Below, one piece after another: positions 37,901-45,998 of a DNA stretch of 64,000 nucleotides. The notes beneath the pieces are model-generated. The model was given only the letters and a program-made list of their open reading frames with translations, was not told the DNA's origin and made no database searches. Numbering within the stretch: position 1 is the first letter of the stretch; each line of letters starts with the position of its first letter. Both the position numbers and the translations under genes were made by a program. Source of the stretch: Tubulanus polymorphus (lineage: Eukaryota > Nemertea > Palaeonemertea > Tubulaniformes > Tubulanidae); contig NC_134036.1 in NCBI RefSeq assembly GCF_964204645.1, positions 3,151,501-3,215,500 of the forward strand, written 5' to 3'.

Positions 37901-38482
37901 TGTGTTTGTTTTGTTGATTATTTACCATTATTTGGTTAATTCATGATATTTGAGCTTTTTTGACGGCGGTTGATTAGAAAAAAAAACTAACTACACATTT
38001 CGTGTAAAATACTTAGAATGATATTAATAGATTGTAGGATTGAATGAATATTATGCTTTGGGGCCTCGTTTCATAGACTGGGAATCCTGAGGATTCAAAC
38101 CTTTATATCTTGCTGTGAAGTCATAACTGTCAGAGAAATTTCTAATTTCCTTCATTGCAAATTCTCACTCGATATCTATGAAATGCAGGCTATTTGAGTA
38201 TTTCGCATAATAGCAGGTTTCATCATAACCCTTTCAGTGCTGACTGATTAATACCCAAAAAATGCAGAAGATAATTTGAGAATTTTTGAAAAATTTCACC
38301 CTAGTGTGTTGAATAACAGACATACCGCTATAGTGTGACTACACCGCAGCAATGTCCGTCACTGATTTATACACTGCACTGAAAGGGTTAAACCTCGATA
38401 GTTCATATATATTTTTTCAAATCTGTGTTGTTCGTTTTTTAGACGTATCTATGAGGTCGACATGGCGACGGTAACAGCGTGA
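4988..38482 (+). CDS. PIP5K1: Type I phosphatidylinositol-4-phosphate 5-kinase
   Basis: This enzyme phosphorylates PI(4)P to PI(4,5)P2 at the plasma membrane, controlling actin, endocytosis and ion channels. In-phase exons are: 4988-5090, 5433-5512, 6627-6752, 20904-21034, 21712-21829, 22103-22255, 22615-22674, 22995-23234, 23434-23511, 23603-23678, 24243-24357, 24834-24966, 25421-25508, 33369-33491, 33692-33812, 33893-34062, 34797-34885 and a tail exon from 38443. The product has about 670 residues. Kinase landmarks are the glycine loop GASGSVFY, the lysine in [40 protein letters not shown], and an activation loop with KKFEH and [12 protein letters not shown]; its Glu is typical of type I rather than type II enzymes. 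The C-terminal third is low-complexity and Ser/Thr/Pro-rich, as in vertebrate PIP5K1. Candidate extra exons (17870-20374, 29286-29342, 32288-32382) are listed separately. The first ATG has a weak context. Whether it matches PIP5K1A, B or C cannot be told, and invertebrates usually have one type I gene. Confidence 0.95.
7659..7790. mobile_element. MITE, family with CAGTCGCTCAAAAGTT termini
   Basis: The left end CAGTCGCTCAAAAGTTGG is mirrored at the right end by AACTTTTGAGCAATTGGC. A second copy at 14178-14306 keeps the same ends and the same core (AACCAGTGGATAGTT, GACAATT, CATTGTTACTATGGTATT). The element is non-coding. Confidence 0.6.
8434..8723 (+). repeat. Pyrimidine-only tract with ~105-bp tandem repeat
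   Basis: About 290 bases are almost wholly C and T. Inside is a longer repeat of roughly 105 bases, about three copies, recognisable by CATCCTCTCCCTCTTTCCAT recurring. The open frame through it (Ser/Leu/Pro-rich) is a by-product of lacking purines. Such mirror-like pyrimidine tracts can form triplex (H-DNA). Confidence 0.85.
10868..10975 (-). mobile_element. tRNA-like SINE fragment
   Basis: Read on the minus strand this segment shares TTGCAGGGTTTCAT and CATCAGGTTTGAATC with the + strand segment at 11060-11150. CAGGTTTGAATC resembles an RNA polymerase III B box. The two copies form an inverted pair about 90 bp apart. Confidence 0.45.
11060..11150 (+). mobile_element. tRNA-like SINE fragment
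   Basis: Contains an A-box-like GTGGCCGAGTC and a B box GGTTCAAATCCC, and does not fold into a full tRNA. It is the sense partner of the copy at 10868-10975. A related piece with CAGGTTTGAATCC lies at about 35106-35175. Confidence 0.5.
11284..11308 (+). repeat. (CAG)8 microsatellite
   Basis: A run of about eight CAG units in PIP5K intron 3. A similar run is at 16071-16097. Neither lies in a supported coding exon. Confidence 0.9.
12135..12330. repeat. Tandemly duplicated inverted-repeat element
   Basis: Two adjacent copies start with GGGACCAGTTGCACAGTCTTG and contain TTAAGTCCAAAAGTGGT, then the inverted partner CTTAAGTTGGTAGATTGGCT. The first runs from about 12137 and the second from about 12219. 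A distant relative with the same TTAAGACT-type arms is near 36453-36605. Confidence 0.5.
14178..14306. mobile_element. MITE, second copy of the CTCAAAAGTT family
   Basis: Starts GTCAGTCGCTCAAAAGTTGG and ends AACTTTTGAGCAACTGGTC. It is collinear with the copy at 7659-7790 and has a similar length, with scattered substitutions. Confidence 0.6.
16811..16918. mobile_element. MITE, family with GGCCCGGTTTTATAGAC termini
   Basis: Ends are GGGCCCGGTTTTATAGACCG and the inverted CAGTCTGTAAAACCGGCC. A second copy is at 46197-46311 and a partial one at about 25040-25130. The middle is a palindrome around a TTCATTTTCAATT-like core. Confidence 0.55.
17870..20374 (+). CDS. Giant 835-codon exon, possible alternative first exon of PIP5K1
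   Basis: I do not recognise this protein. The exon opens at ATG 17870 ([14 protein letters not shown]) and runs 835 codons without a stop to a perfect donor, CAG|gtaagt, at 20374/20375. The donor is phase 0, and the next acceptor on this strand is PIP5K exon 4 (20904), also phase 0, so joining them would fuse this protein to the lipid-kinase domain. Upstream in-frame stops lie near 17813, and no convincing acceptor precedes the ATG. Visible parts are a compact N-terminal region (about residues 25-100, with [15 protein letters not shown] and [19 protein letters not shown]); a Ser-rich stretch; an acidic block (DDNEDDDDS); a [19 protein letters not shown] segment at about 310-330; basic Arg-rich parts with QQQQ; and a conserved-looking end, [20 protein letters not shown]. 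Codon use is G/C-ending like the kinase exons. It may instead belong to a separate nested gene with unseen 3' exons. Confidence 0.8.
20420..20800 (+). repeat. Tandem repeat, ~185-bp unit, about two copies
   Basis: The segment with TTCATTGAATGCAGAAATAG, ATAGACAGTTTTTTTAGTGG and CTTTACCGTCATACTTGATG recurs about 185 bp later in altered form, and a third partial unit follows near 20735. It begins directly after the donor of the giant exon. Confidence 0.7.
22312..22573. mobile_element. piggyBac-like MITE copy
   Basis: The right end is GCGCTGAAAGGGTTAAA, matching the end GCACTGAAAGGGTTAAA of the element at 38228-38389. The inner block TTGAATAACAGTCATACC with CTATAATACA is also shared. The left end is eroded. 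Confidence 0.4.
22700..22953. mobile_element. Diverged relative of the hAT-like MITE (GGCCACCCTG end)
   Basis: Ends in GTGGCCACCCTG and contains TTTGACTGTGTTAATTGACC, which recurs as TTTGACTGTGTTAATTGATT at about 6460-6485. It resembles the CAGGGTGGC-ended elements at 25006, 28708 and 29563 in its ends and in the repeated AGGGAAAA phrases. Confidence 0.4.
24518..24634. mobile_element. Palindromic MITE, GTTCCACAGTT family
   Basis: Ends are GGTTCCACAGTTGTGTG and the inverted CAGAACCGTGGAACTTGG. The inner arms are GAGTTAACTCTGAGTTAAAG and its inverted partner. A cleaner copy is at 60901-61014, and relatives lie near 31705, 40013 and 41060. Confidence 0.55.
25006..25348. mobile_element. hAT-like MITE copy
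   Basis: Begins GCGGCCACTGACCTGG and ends GGCGGAAAGTGGCGCCGCCC. It carries the family phrases CCTGAAAAACTCAGGGAATT and ATTGACTCAGGGGGAATTT. A fragment of the GGTTTTATA family seems inserted near its left end. Confidence 0.55.
25905..27090 (+). repeat. ~170-bp tandem array with an AAGATGGC motif and one inverted unit
   Basis: Units start with TCAAGATGGCCGACTGGCAG at about 25972, 26144, 26316, 26486, 26656 and 27001. Spacing is 170-172 bp for the first five. One unit at about 26745-26880 is inverted: it reads GAGTCGGCCATCTTGAT and carries the reverse complement of the CTACCATAGTCACACCTGCT segment. Each unit contains ATGGCCGACTGGCAGCCAT, itself an imperfect inverted repeat. The array lies in a PIP5K intron. 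A lone related fragment is at about 12430-12545. Confidence 0.85.
28235..28441. mobile_element. hAT-like MITE, CAGGGCTGCCAAC family
   Basis: Ends are CAGAGCTGCCAACTGTTCC and the inverted GAGGTTGGCAGCCCTG. The copy at 37538-37741 aligns along its length (TGTTACTGA, CATTTTCTTTCATAT, TTGTTATTGATAG). CAG-type ends of this form are common in hAT elements. It is non-coding. Confidence 0.65.
28708..28955. mobile_element. hAT-like MITE copy, CAGGGTGGC family
   Basis: Begins GCCCACTGACCTGGAAAACC and ends GGCTGAAAGTGGTGCTGCCAG. The phrases ACCAAAAACCTGGAAAAC and CACTCAGGGCGAATTTTATG are shared with the copies at 25006 and 29563. Confidence 0.6.
29286..29342 (+). CDS. PIP5K1: Candidate 57-nt cassette exon of PIP5K1
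   Basis: The segment is bounded by acceptor gtgaacag and donor gtacga. It is 57 nt long and phase 1 on both sides, so it can be included between the exons ending at 25508 and starting at 33369 without a frame change. It encodes [18 protein letters not shown]. The canonical join without it reads [16 protein letters not shown], which matches the vertebrate KKIPLKPSPSKK, so this exon is probably optional and would add a short basic insert just after the kinase domain. Confidence 0.45.
29563..29876. mobile_element. Full-length hAT-like MITE, CAGGGTGGC family
   Basis: About 314 bp bounded by CAGGGTGGCCACTGACC and the inverted AGTGGTGCCACCCTG. Inside it are the repeated phrases ACCTGGAAAACTC and CAGGGAAAACTC. 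No clear 8-bp target duplication is seen. Related copies lie at 25006 and 28708 in neighbouring parts of the same intron. Confidence 0.7.
30373..30505. mobile_element. MITE with CGGCGTAGTTCA termini
   Basis: Left arm ATCGCGGCGTAGTTCAATTT is mirrored by right arm GAAAATGAACTACACCGCCG. The arms are imperfect and about 25 bp long. I noticed only this copy in the window. Confidence 0.5.
32288..32382 (+). CDS. PIP5K1: Candidate alternative PIP5K1 exon
   Basis: After the acceptor tcttaggcag an open frame reads [19 protein letters not shown] then [12 protein letters not shown], with the same G/C-ending codon style as the other PIP5K exons. The next bases are gtatag, which is either a splice donor or Val followed by a stop. 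Entered in phase 1 (from 25508 or 29342), the exon leaves in phase 0, which does not fit the next exon at 33369 (phase 1). It is therefore best read as an alternative last exon ending PLEKV. An upstream acceptor at 32283 gives a 99-nt in-phase cassette in a different open frame. A degenerate copy follows at 32461. Confidence 0.4.
32327..32590 (+). repeat. Tandem duplication (~130 bp) of the 3' half of a candidate exon
   Basis: The stretch from GCAAACTCTTTACCGGCCG through the donor and into the intron (ATTCTGATCGAAATGAAGGC) recurs about 133 bp downstream as CCAAACTCTACTGGCCG through ATTCTGATCGAAATGATCGC. The second copy has a 2-base deletion early in the exon part but keeps GTCAGGTTTACACAGATTA. 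Confidence 0.8.
35106..35175 (+). mobile_element. tRNA-like SINE fragment
   Basis: GATGGCAGAGTC and CAACAGGTTTGAATCC resemble A- and B-box pieces, and the segment is similar to the copies at 10868-11150. Confidence 0.4.
37538..37741. mobile_element. hAT-like MITE, CAGGGCTGCCAAC family, with flanking repeat
   Basis: Bounded by CATAGCTGCCAAACCG and GAGGTTGGCAGCCCTG. The bases GGAACT stand directly before and directly after the element, consistent with part of a target-site duplication. It is collinear with 28235-28441. Confidence 0.65.
38228..38389. mobile_element. piggyBac-like MITE
   Basis: Ends are AACCCTTTCAGTGC and GCACTGAAAGGGTTAA, 14-bp inverted repeats beginning with CCCTTT next to TTAA (right side exact, left side ATAA). 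This matches the usual piggyBac end and target-site form. Confidence 0.55.
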
Positions 38483-41295
38483 TTGCGTATGAGATCGACG
38501 AGATGTTTCCATAGCGACGACCTGACTTTTTCTCTTCTTCCGCCATTTCGATGTCGTCCAGCGACGGAAGCACGCGTGGAGCACTGAAACACGACATTTC
38601 TTTCAATCGCGACGGTTTTTCTACGCACGCGCGAATACATTATCGAATTCAATGATATTCCTCTTCTTCGTGATATTTACGACGTTAGATATTGATATGA
38701 ACTCACTAACTCTCGCCTGAGTGAACATCATGTTCTTCTCTTAATAGTCAATTTCCAGTAGAATGTATATGTGTGTATATATATATATATATCATAGAAG
38801 CCACACGCAAAAAAATCAACGATTTTTCGGCGGGAAATATTTGTCAGAGAGATGAAATGACAGTGTGCATCGATTATTTATTATCTATGAAGGTGATATG
38901 AAAAGATATGTATACCATGGTAATAAGTCATATGATTACCTTTCGAATGAACATACGCCATAGAGGAATTCTGACAGTGACTCGGAAAATTGTAATCTGT
39001 CATCGCTTGCTGCGTAACGGAATAGACATTCTGCTGATAAATTCAACAGAAAATTGCAATCAAATCAAAGTACATGTACTGAAATAGCGTTCTTAAGCCA
39101 TAAATTGGACCTCGGGATTGAGGTATTTTCAGTGTTTTAAGTGTTCAAAAGCCTATATGACACATAGAACGTTTGCTCGCCGTGTAAATTTGCCAGGTTT
39201 TATCTGGTCGGGTAGAAAAATCGTTATCTACGGGAATTCGATTACCTGTTGTTGTTCTATATGTAAAAGCCACTCTGATTGGTCCATAGACATTGGTATA
39301 TCAGCGATCTGACCGATGAAAACTGTTATACTAAAACATATGCTCTTGATAATCGAGTTAAATGATATGAATGATAGAAAAAAATGTTTATCATTATATT
39401 AATTGCAGCAGCCCAGAATCCGCTTTCAAACTCAACTGTCAATTTTTACTTGTCGTTATAAATATACATCGTATTTGAGATCGTCAATGTCCGATATTTT
39501 CTTTGTGAATATGATTGAAATTTCTACCAAAATGAATTGTCCTGCTACATTTGATATTCAATATTGTAGTTTATTGATATAACGATATTTTAGAAAATCA
39601 ATTTCTTAGTAATAGAGATAATACAAAAGAAATTGTATGAATGTCAGACCCATGCTTTACTCGTGGCGAGGGCTGCTTAATTTATGCCTGCATTTAAGTA
39701 GCTAGAATTAAGCATGTGTGGAACATTGTTAAGAAGATGTCGTTCATGTATGTGGACATCAAAGCTAATGATTTCTGGGCTGTGCGTTGTGCCAACTGAA
39801 AAAAACAGAATGGCAATCATCGAAGTGTGCATGATTCTCATAAAAAATACAGGGTCAATATCTAAGGGCAACAATGTTATGATTTTAAGATAAACGCATT
39901 ACTAGTATAGTCGAATGTAATAAACTAAGGGTGAACTGATACTTACACAATCGAGTGATGTTTGATTGCTACACATAGTATTTTAATGATTGTAAAAAAG
40001 AATTCCACTGGACCCAGTTCTCCGGTCTGAGACATTTAAAAATGACTGAATGAGCTACGATGTACATGTAATTCCAACTCGTTGAAAGTCGAATTTAACT
40101 CAAACTCTAGAACTGGGTCTTGATTTTAGCGTGAGAAATGAAATATATGTTTAGAGGTCAATGTTTTCGAATTCATATACGAGTATTTGTGATGGACTGC
40201 ACGAAGAAAATCTTTATTGTATCTTCCATAGTTTTTCTGCATTTTGTGAGTGCCAACCGCGAAATGGTTGAACAGAATTTTATTGATTACGAGGTTAGAA
40301 TGTTGAGTACTTGTTATTGTGATAGAGTAGTGCACATCCATATTTAGAATGAGACATTGAGCACTTGTAACGATAGACTTTTCGAATTCTTATCATTTTA
40401 AAGTAATCTTGTAAATGGGATGGCTGCCTTTATAAATCTTCCTATGACATCAAGGATTATCGAGATGACTTCCTTTTTGTTGACGAAACAAATCAATGGG
40501 CAATTTGAAGGAGTTTCATGGAGGTAGCCATCTTTTCGGGTAAGGTCAAAAATACTACATCAATTTGATGATAGTCATATACATGCTTCCGTGGATAGAT
40601 ATGCTTGTAATATTTATCAACTGGCGGTTTTAGACATCTTTAGATATCAGAGAAGTTTAAAGGAATAAAAAATTGTGATGGTTTTCCCGTGTAGATATAT
40701 TTACCGATGAATTAAAGAATCTAAATTACGTAAAAGTTAATTTATCGTCGTTATTAGGATAAGTTGAATTAATAATTATAAAAATTATTATAAAGATATC
40801 AATCGTAATAATGCTAGCTCTTTAAAATGAAATAGTAACAAACCTTAAGTTAACAAAATGTGATAGTAACCAAAAGCCATATAGAATACAGAAATACGTG
40901 TAATACGAAAATACTATCAAATCAACGATTTAAAAAGCTTTGTACATGTATTAGAGGAAGCAGAACATTGACACTGATTAGTTAAGAAGCAATTTTAAAA
41001 ATGGCTCATAAGATGTACCTGTTATAGAAAATATAGTAGGCTTTTTAATTGGAATGCTCGACCCAGTTCTGCAGTTCCCTGTTAGAAGTTGAAAACATTT
41101 GAGAAACAAACTAATTTTGACACTCATGTCTAACATCATCCACAGAACTGTGGCTAGTTTCACGGAACGGATTTAAACCTTAATGAGATATCAAGTCATT
41201 CCGGTTATCAACGTTATATCCTTGTATATTTGAAAGTTATAAACGTTTTATAAAATTACATTCAAATCTGCTTCAAAGGAGTATGCGCATTGTAT

Positions 41296-41474
41296 ACAGT
41301 AGGCCCCGCTCGAGTCGGATCCATTCAACTTGGATAACCATTCAACTCGGATGTTTGTTGAATTATTTTTGTGATGGTGTATATGAAAAACATGATATCC
41401 AACTAAGGATATCACTCATGTCGGGCATATTTTCACGGTTCCAAAAGGTCTGACTTGAGCGGAGTCTACTGTAT
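41296..41474. mobile_element. pogo/Tc1-mariner-like MITE
   Basis: Ends are TACAGTAGGCCCCGCTCGAG and the inverted GAGCGGAGTCTACTGTA, with TA at both borders as expected for Tc1/mariner insertion. Inside is the repeated phrase CAACTCGGAT. A sister copy is 1.1 kb downstream. Confidence 0.65.
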
Positions 41475-42176
41475 TCACTTTTCGGTAGGCACTTTTCAAA
41501 ATAAAAACAATAGAATTCTAAATGATGATATTGTCATTATGCGTGAACTGATATTTCGTTTTAAAGCTTGCAACTGCTTTTGCGCTTAGAAAAAATTAAC
41601 CGTGCCACTTTTTCGTATTAGAGATATTTGAATGACGATGGCTTGAATGACAAGACTGATGTTTTGTATCCGACTACACAGTGTATGCGTATCCATGATT
41701 TCTAATTGTTACTCTAGTTAGATCTAAGCTACTGCGGTGATTTTATTAGCAATAACTTAGTATCTTGATCACAACATTAAACTGCTAGTGAGAAGATAAG
41801 TTTGAGATGAGTAACTCGTGATACTTTTGATTGTATTGGCTCCTCTGTCGTTATCTATTCTGACTGGAGTTGTGATGTGTGTCGGCTCAAATTGATGTCA
41901 CTAACAACATTACTAACTGAATTCGACTTCATTTGCTTCATTCACGTCTTGTTCTAGATCGATAAGCTGTTTGTCATTCTCATTCTCTCTTCAGCCTGGC
42001 CCGCAGCAAGTTTATTTACCTCTTTCCGCCTAATGCCGAATTAATTTATTTGATAATCGATTAATCTAGTATTCATATCTCTTAATTAATAACGGTGGCG
42101 CTGATGATGATGATGACGATGATGATGATGAGGATAAATGAATTAGTAATTTATTAAGCGTAGATTTTATTCCCCT

Positions 42177-42312
42177 TCGGTCCGGTTTCAGGAAAAAGTT
42201 TAACTCAAATTTCTGGTCTAATTGCCTTTGACCTCTTTGCGTCGTCAATGAGGTCAACAATTCAAACTGAACCGATTTAACCTTAAACTTTTTCATGAAG
42301 CTGCGCCCTGTC
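42177..42312. mobile_element. MITE, family with GTTTCA..AAAAAGTTTA termini
   Basis: Left end GGTTTCAGGAAAAAGTTTAA and right end TTAAACTTTTTCATGAAGC mirror each other. The core ATTTCTGGTCTAATTGCC is shared with the copy at 59918-60052. Confidence 0.55.
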
Positions 42313-42582
42313 TCCTCGATGGCGACTCTGATGATTGTAAACTGTTCGTAAAAGGGGCTGTAAATTTTCCCGACAATATCAGTAGGCGTAACTAATACGT
42401 GTATTTATTTATTGTGTAAAGAACAGATGTTATTCCTCGCCTGCCCGGGCCCAGTTTCACTTATACTCGCGCTTTAAAAAGAACATCTCAGAACGATCCA
42501 TGAAAATAATCTCGATATAGCTTTATTTATTTATTGTCAATTAAACAGTTTCGAGATTTGTAATGGTGACAGGAATCATTAC

Positions 42583-42764
42583 ACAGTAGACTCCGCCCAA
42601 GTCTGATCCGATCAACTTGGGGATAACCGTCTAACTCGGATGTATTTTAGAATATTTTTAGTGACTATATATGAAATACATAACATTCAACTCGGATATC
42701 ATTTAAGCCGGATTCATTTTAACGATCCCAAAAGATCCAACTTGAGCAAAGTCTACTACTGTAT
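42583..42764. mobile_element. pogo/Tc1-mariner-like MITE, second copy
   Basis: Ends are CAGTAGACTCCGCCCAAGTC and the inverted AACTTGAGCAAAGTCTAC. Inner AACTCGGAT phrases and length agree with the copy at 41296-41474. Confidence 0.65.
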
Positions 42765-43552
42765 ATCTATCGTTGTATTTGTCGTTTTTGTGAGTGAAAC
42801 CGGGCCTGCTTTGGGGTACACGCTACCCTCTCGCGAACTAGGAAGTAATAAATATGACTGAGTGTATAAGTCCTCGAGGTTATTTTATAGTTATAGATAT
42901 ATACGACCTATATATTAAAAAAGAATATGTATTAAGATAATAATACTAATAATTATTATTATAATGATAATGATATTATGTATAAATAAGACAGCCGTGT
43001 ATAATGTATAAATGATGAGAATATAGAGACACATTTCTTAAAGAAACTAGAAAAATTATGAAATCATTGATATTCAAGTTTATTTTCTTTCCTTTTTCAC
43101 CTTCCCCCTGTTGGCTCAGAGCTGGTTCTCTCCCTCATCTCTCTGGTCAGTTCTAATCGACTGGTTTGGATTCAACGGGTAAAATTCGACTTGCCAGTAA
43201 AATTATATCGTCAAATTCACCGACGTTTGTTGCAGAAACGAGGAGGATGAGTCTACTATATTCTGGGCATTTGTTTCACGTTCTTTTCGTCGGAGATTTC
43301 ACTTTTGGTTTTCACGCTCCCTGTTTAATTTTGTTCATGAACTGCTTAATCCATCGTATTGATTTCTATAGTGTGAGTTAAGCGTCGTTTGCACCGATTT
43401 AAGCTCGATTCAAAATGTGATGAATTCGCTTAATTTTCTGATCTAACTCTGTAGTTAAATAGTTTTTCTCAAATTGGTAACTACATGTTAACTTCACTTC
43501 TTCAACTTCTCTGTAAAACCTAGATCTATTCCTGAACCTGCCGTATGCTGCT

Positions 43553-45998
43553 TTAGCCCAGAGTCTTCAATACCCCGCCGATAACTGGTAAATAATTCTC
43601 GTATTTTAACAGTCTTACGTTGTTCGGTCTCTGCTGGGTAAACTGAAAAAAGAAACATTCTCAAAAGGCAGGGGTCTCGGTAAAGAAATAGTGGCTAAGC
43701 GCAATATCGAGCCTAGTAAGTGTTTGGCTGAGTGGGACACGATTAAAAAACATTTATGCAATTTGAAATATCTTAGAATTCACACGCCCCCTCTGCTTAA
43801 TCTACCCCTGCGCAAACCCTCTGATTTTAAAAATGGGTCAATGATTCTTACCACACAACTGTAGGGCATACGATGTATATAGTCCACCAGTCGTTCATTG
43901 CCAGGAAATAGCATTCCGGTAAAATATGTTTTTGTGAGGTTGAATCGTTTTGTATGATGGTTCATCATCGTCATCATTGTCCGGTAGCTTTCGTTTGCTA
44001 AAGCGGCCATCAAATCATCGGGGTTCGGCTCCGTAATATCTAAATGAATTGATATACCAGTGTTAGATCGTCATATGTGCACTATTCGTTTATATATACG
44101 CGGACATGTTGCAAGGAAGTTAATGATGATAAACTGGTTTACTTGGGTTTATTTAGAAACATATCGCAGACTCTGTCTCCCTTACTCTGTAAAAATTGAG
44201 ATTGCAAAAATTGTACCCGAGTTTGTGTCAAATACTTAAGAGGTTGACCGATTAGAATATGTGATAAGGATAATATTTGATACCTTCTTTCTCCTAATCG
44301 ATGGGATCATTTTTTCAAACTGCAATAAGATTTGTTATCAGTTCATGGCTGCAACTTTTAACCTCAGCAGAAATGAGAAACAAGGTATCAATCTTTGCCT
44401 AAACTCTGAATCGTGGCTAGGAAAGTAAAATATAGGCCGCGTACCGTTTTGAATTAGTTTACCCATCGGGAAAACTTCCACGACAAACGGGTAAAATATG
44501 CTGATAGCTCGAGTGTCGACATCACCGTACGATTCAGGAATGGCTTCGGTTAATGTAGTAGAAATATTGGCCGGGTCTCCGTCTTTCGAAGCAGCAATAA
44601 TTTCATCTATAGTCTGTAGAATATCGGATACAAATATTGCAAGTATTACGCGTAGGAATAGAGTAAATGCTCTTTTCCAAGACACCCGAATGTCATGGTT
44701 GCTTTACATCGCAAAAGGTGTACCTTCTTACATCAGGACCTTAACACTATTAATTTAGAGTTGGTTAGGAAGTTCTCAGTACGACTTGAGTGAAGTGAAA
44801 TCATAGGGGTATGGGTTCTAAGGGTAAGGTTTAGATACAATACCTTGTATCCTGTTAAAGCTCTGCCCAATGAAGCCAAATAAACGCCGCCATATCCCAA
44901 CACCTTCTCCAAGAACTTACAGCTTCCATCTTCTTTGACCTGTAGGAAAACATCAATATTTGGAAAGTACACAATGTCATGGTCTCGTGTTTTTAAAAAT
45001 TTGCGAGTAAAACCTACTTTGTAGATTTCAAAAGAATCTCCCATACTACAGACGAGTGCAGGGAATAGGGGATCAGGCTGAGCGCTGGGGTCCTTTGGTG
45101 GCGCGTAACCGAACGCTCGTTTCAACAGAGCGGCAATGTCCGGATCGGTATAAGGCCGCATGGAGTCCGCCTCGTCCATCTTCGCCAACATATGATGTAC
45201 ACTTTTACCCAAACACTCCGATTTCTTCAACCGCACGAGCCTACAGTAATGATTTCAGATACAGTTTAAGTCATTTATAATGAATTTGGCGTTGAATGGT
45301 ATTTCCATCGAATTTAAGTTAGATTGAGTAAATTTGTTCTGAGTGCCGAGCGTGGCACTAAAAAAATGAACGCGTTATTACGACCTTGGAGTAACGTAAC
45401 ATGTGACAAAATGCCCTTATGATTACTGCACCGGGTATGATACAGAGTAGGGACAAAAATAGGGTACTTACTCGTCGGTATTGAACACGTTTTTAATTTT
45501 TTCCAACGTATCTTTCCTCAAACAGCCGCTACAGACGACGGTTACGTCAGTATCTTTCACAGCACATATCCTATCCTTGACCTCTTCGAGACCTGGGACG
45601 AGATTCGCGGCCGATATTTTTGCCAAGTTGATTTTTAAAACGTCGCCATTGATTTCATTTTCAGAAGCCTGTTGAGTTAATAAGCGGATTGGGTCAAATG
45701 TTGGGTAAGTGTTCTTGAAGTACAGTTCACTTCACTTAAAGTTGATAAAGTTGCCAGTGATTGATTCTAACCCAAAAGTCTCACAACAAATGCAACTTAC
45801 CGTAACGTACGCAACTGAAGATGCTAATTCACCTGAAGAAAAAGAGGTGATTAAGTCAAGACGATGCTGTAGAAATAAGTGTGACCCGAGTATTCTAAAC
45901 TTACCGACTTCTACGCACACTACGTGACCTGGTCTTTTGCATCCTGTCGCAGGGTAGGGAAACTCGTCTTCCTGCAGGAGTAGCACTTCCCCGGACAT
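43553..45998 (-). CDS. Divergent type II pantothenate-kinase-like protein
   Basis: Type II pantothenate kinases phosphorylate vitamin B5 in the first step of CoA synthesis. Seven exons join in phase: 45998-45905, 45832-45801, 45668-45472, 45240-44844, 44613-44445, 44039-43852 and 43642-43553, giving about 388 residues. The family is recognised mainly in the C-terminal half. LGYGGVYLASLGRALTGYKT and the following KDGDPAN correspond to the PanK stretch SLGGGTFLGLCCLLTGC and RGDSTK. Near the end, TYFTGMLFPGNERLVDYIHR corresponds to VVFVGNFLRIN, and NYLPVIGGVLKTLG to GYFGAVGALLEL. The N-terminal phosphate loop, normally DIGGTLVKLVYF, reads VEVGELASSVAYV. The ATGGGAYKFE loop with the catalytic Glu reads VVCSGCLRKDTL. 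Activity is therefore doubtful and it may be a pseudo-kinase. Exon 3 could instead start about 51 nt earlier, also in phase. The start is the ATG at 45998. Confidence 0.65.

Larger units (their letters stand above)
34886..38442 (+). other. PIP5K1 last intron, no gene seen
   Basis: About 3.5 kb between the exon ending GSDV and the tail exon. It contains a SINE-like piece (about 35106-35175), TA-rich runs, a CAGGGCTGCCAAC-family MITE (37538-37741) and a piggyBac-like MITE (38228-38389). No other supported exon was found. Confidence 0.6.
38455..43552. other. Intergenic 5-kb region, repeat-rich
   Basis: Lies between the PIP5K1 tail exon and the convergent PanK-like gene. It may contain the PIP5K 3' UTR; AATAAA occurs several times. 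It holds two pogo-like elements (41296-41474, 42583-42764), a MITE at 42177-42312, inverted elements near 40013 and 41060, and a GATGAT microsatellite at about 42102-42132. No coding exon was supported. Confidence 0.6.

Noticed and set aside
40126..40347. Overlapping open frames on both strands
   Set aside because: Short, AT-rich, with no family motif or splice support.
43613..43716. A + strand exon-like segment reading SYVVRSLLGKLKKETFSKG with splice-like borders
   Set aside because: It is antisense to the last exon of the PanK-like gene, whose minus-strand reading fits the family, and no + strand partner exon is evident.
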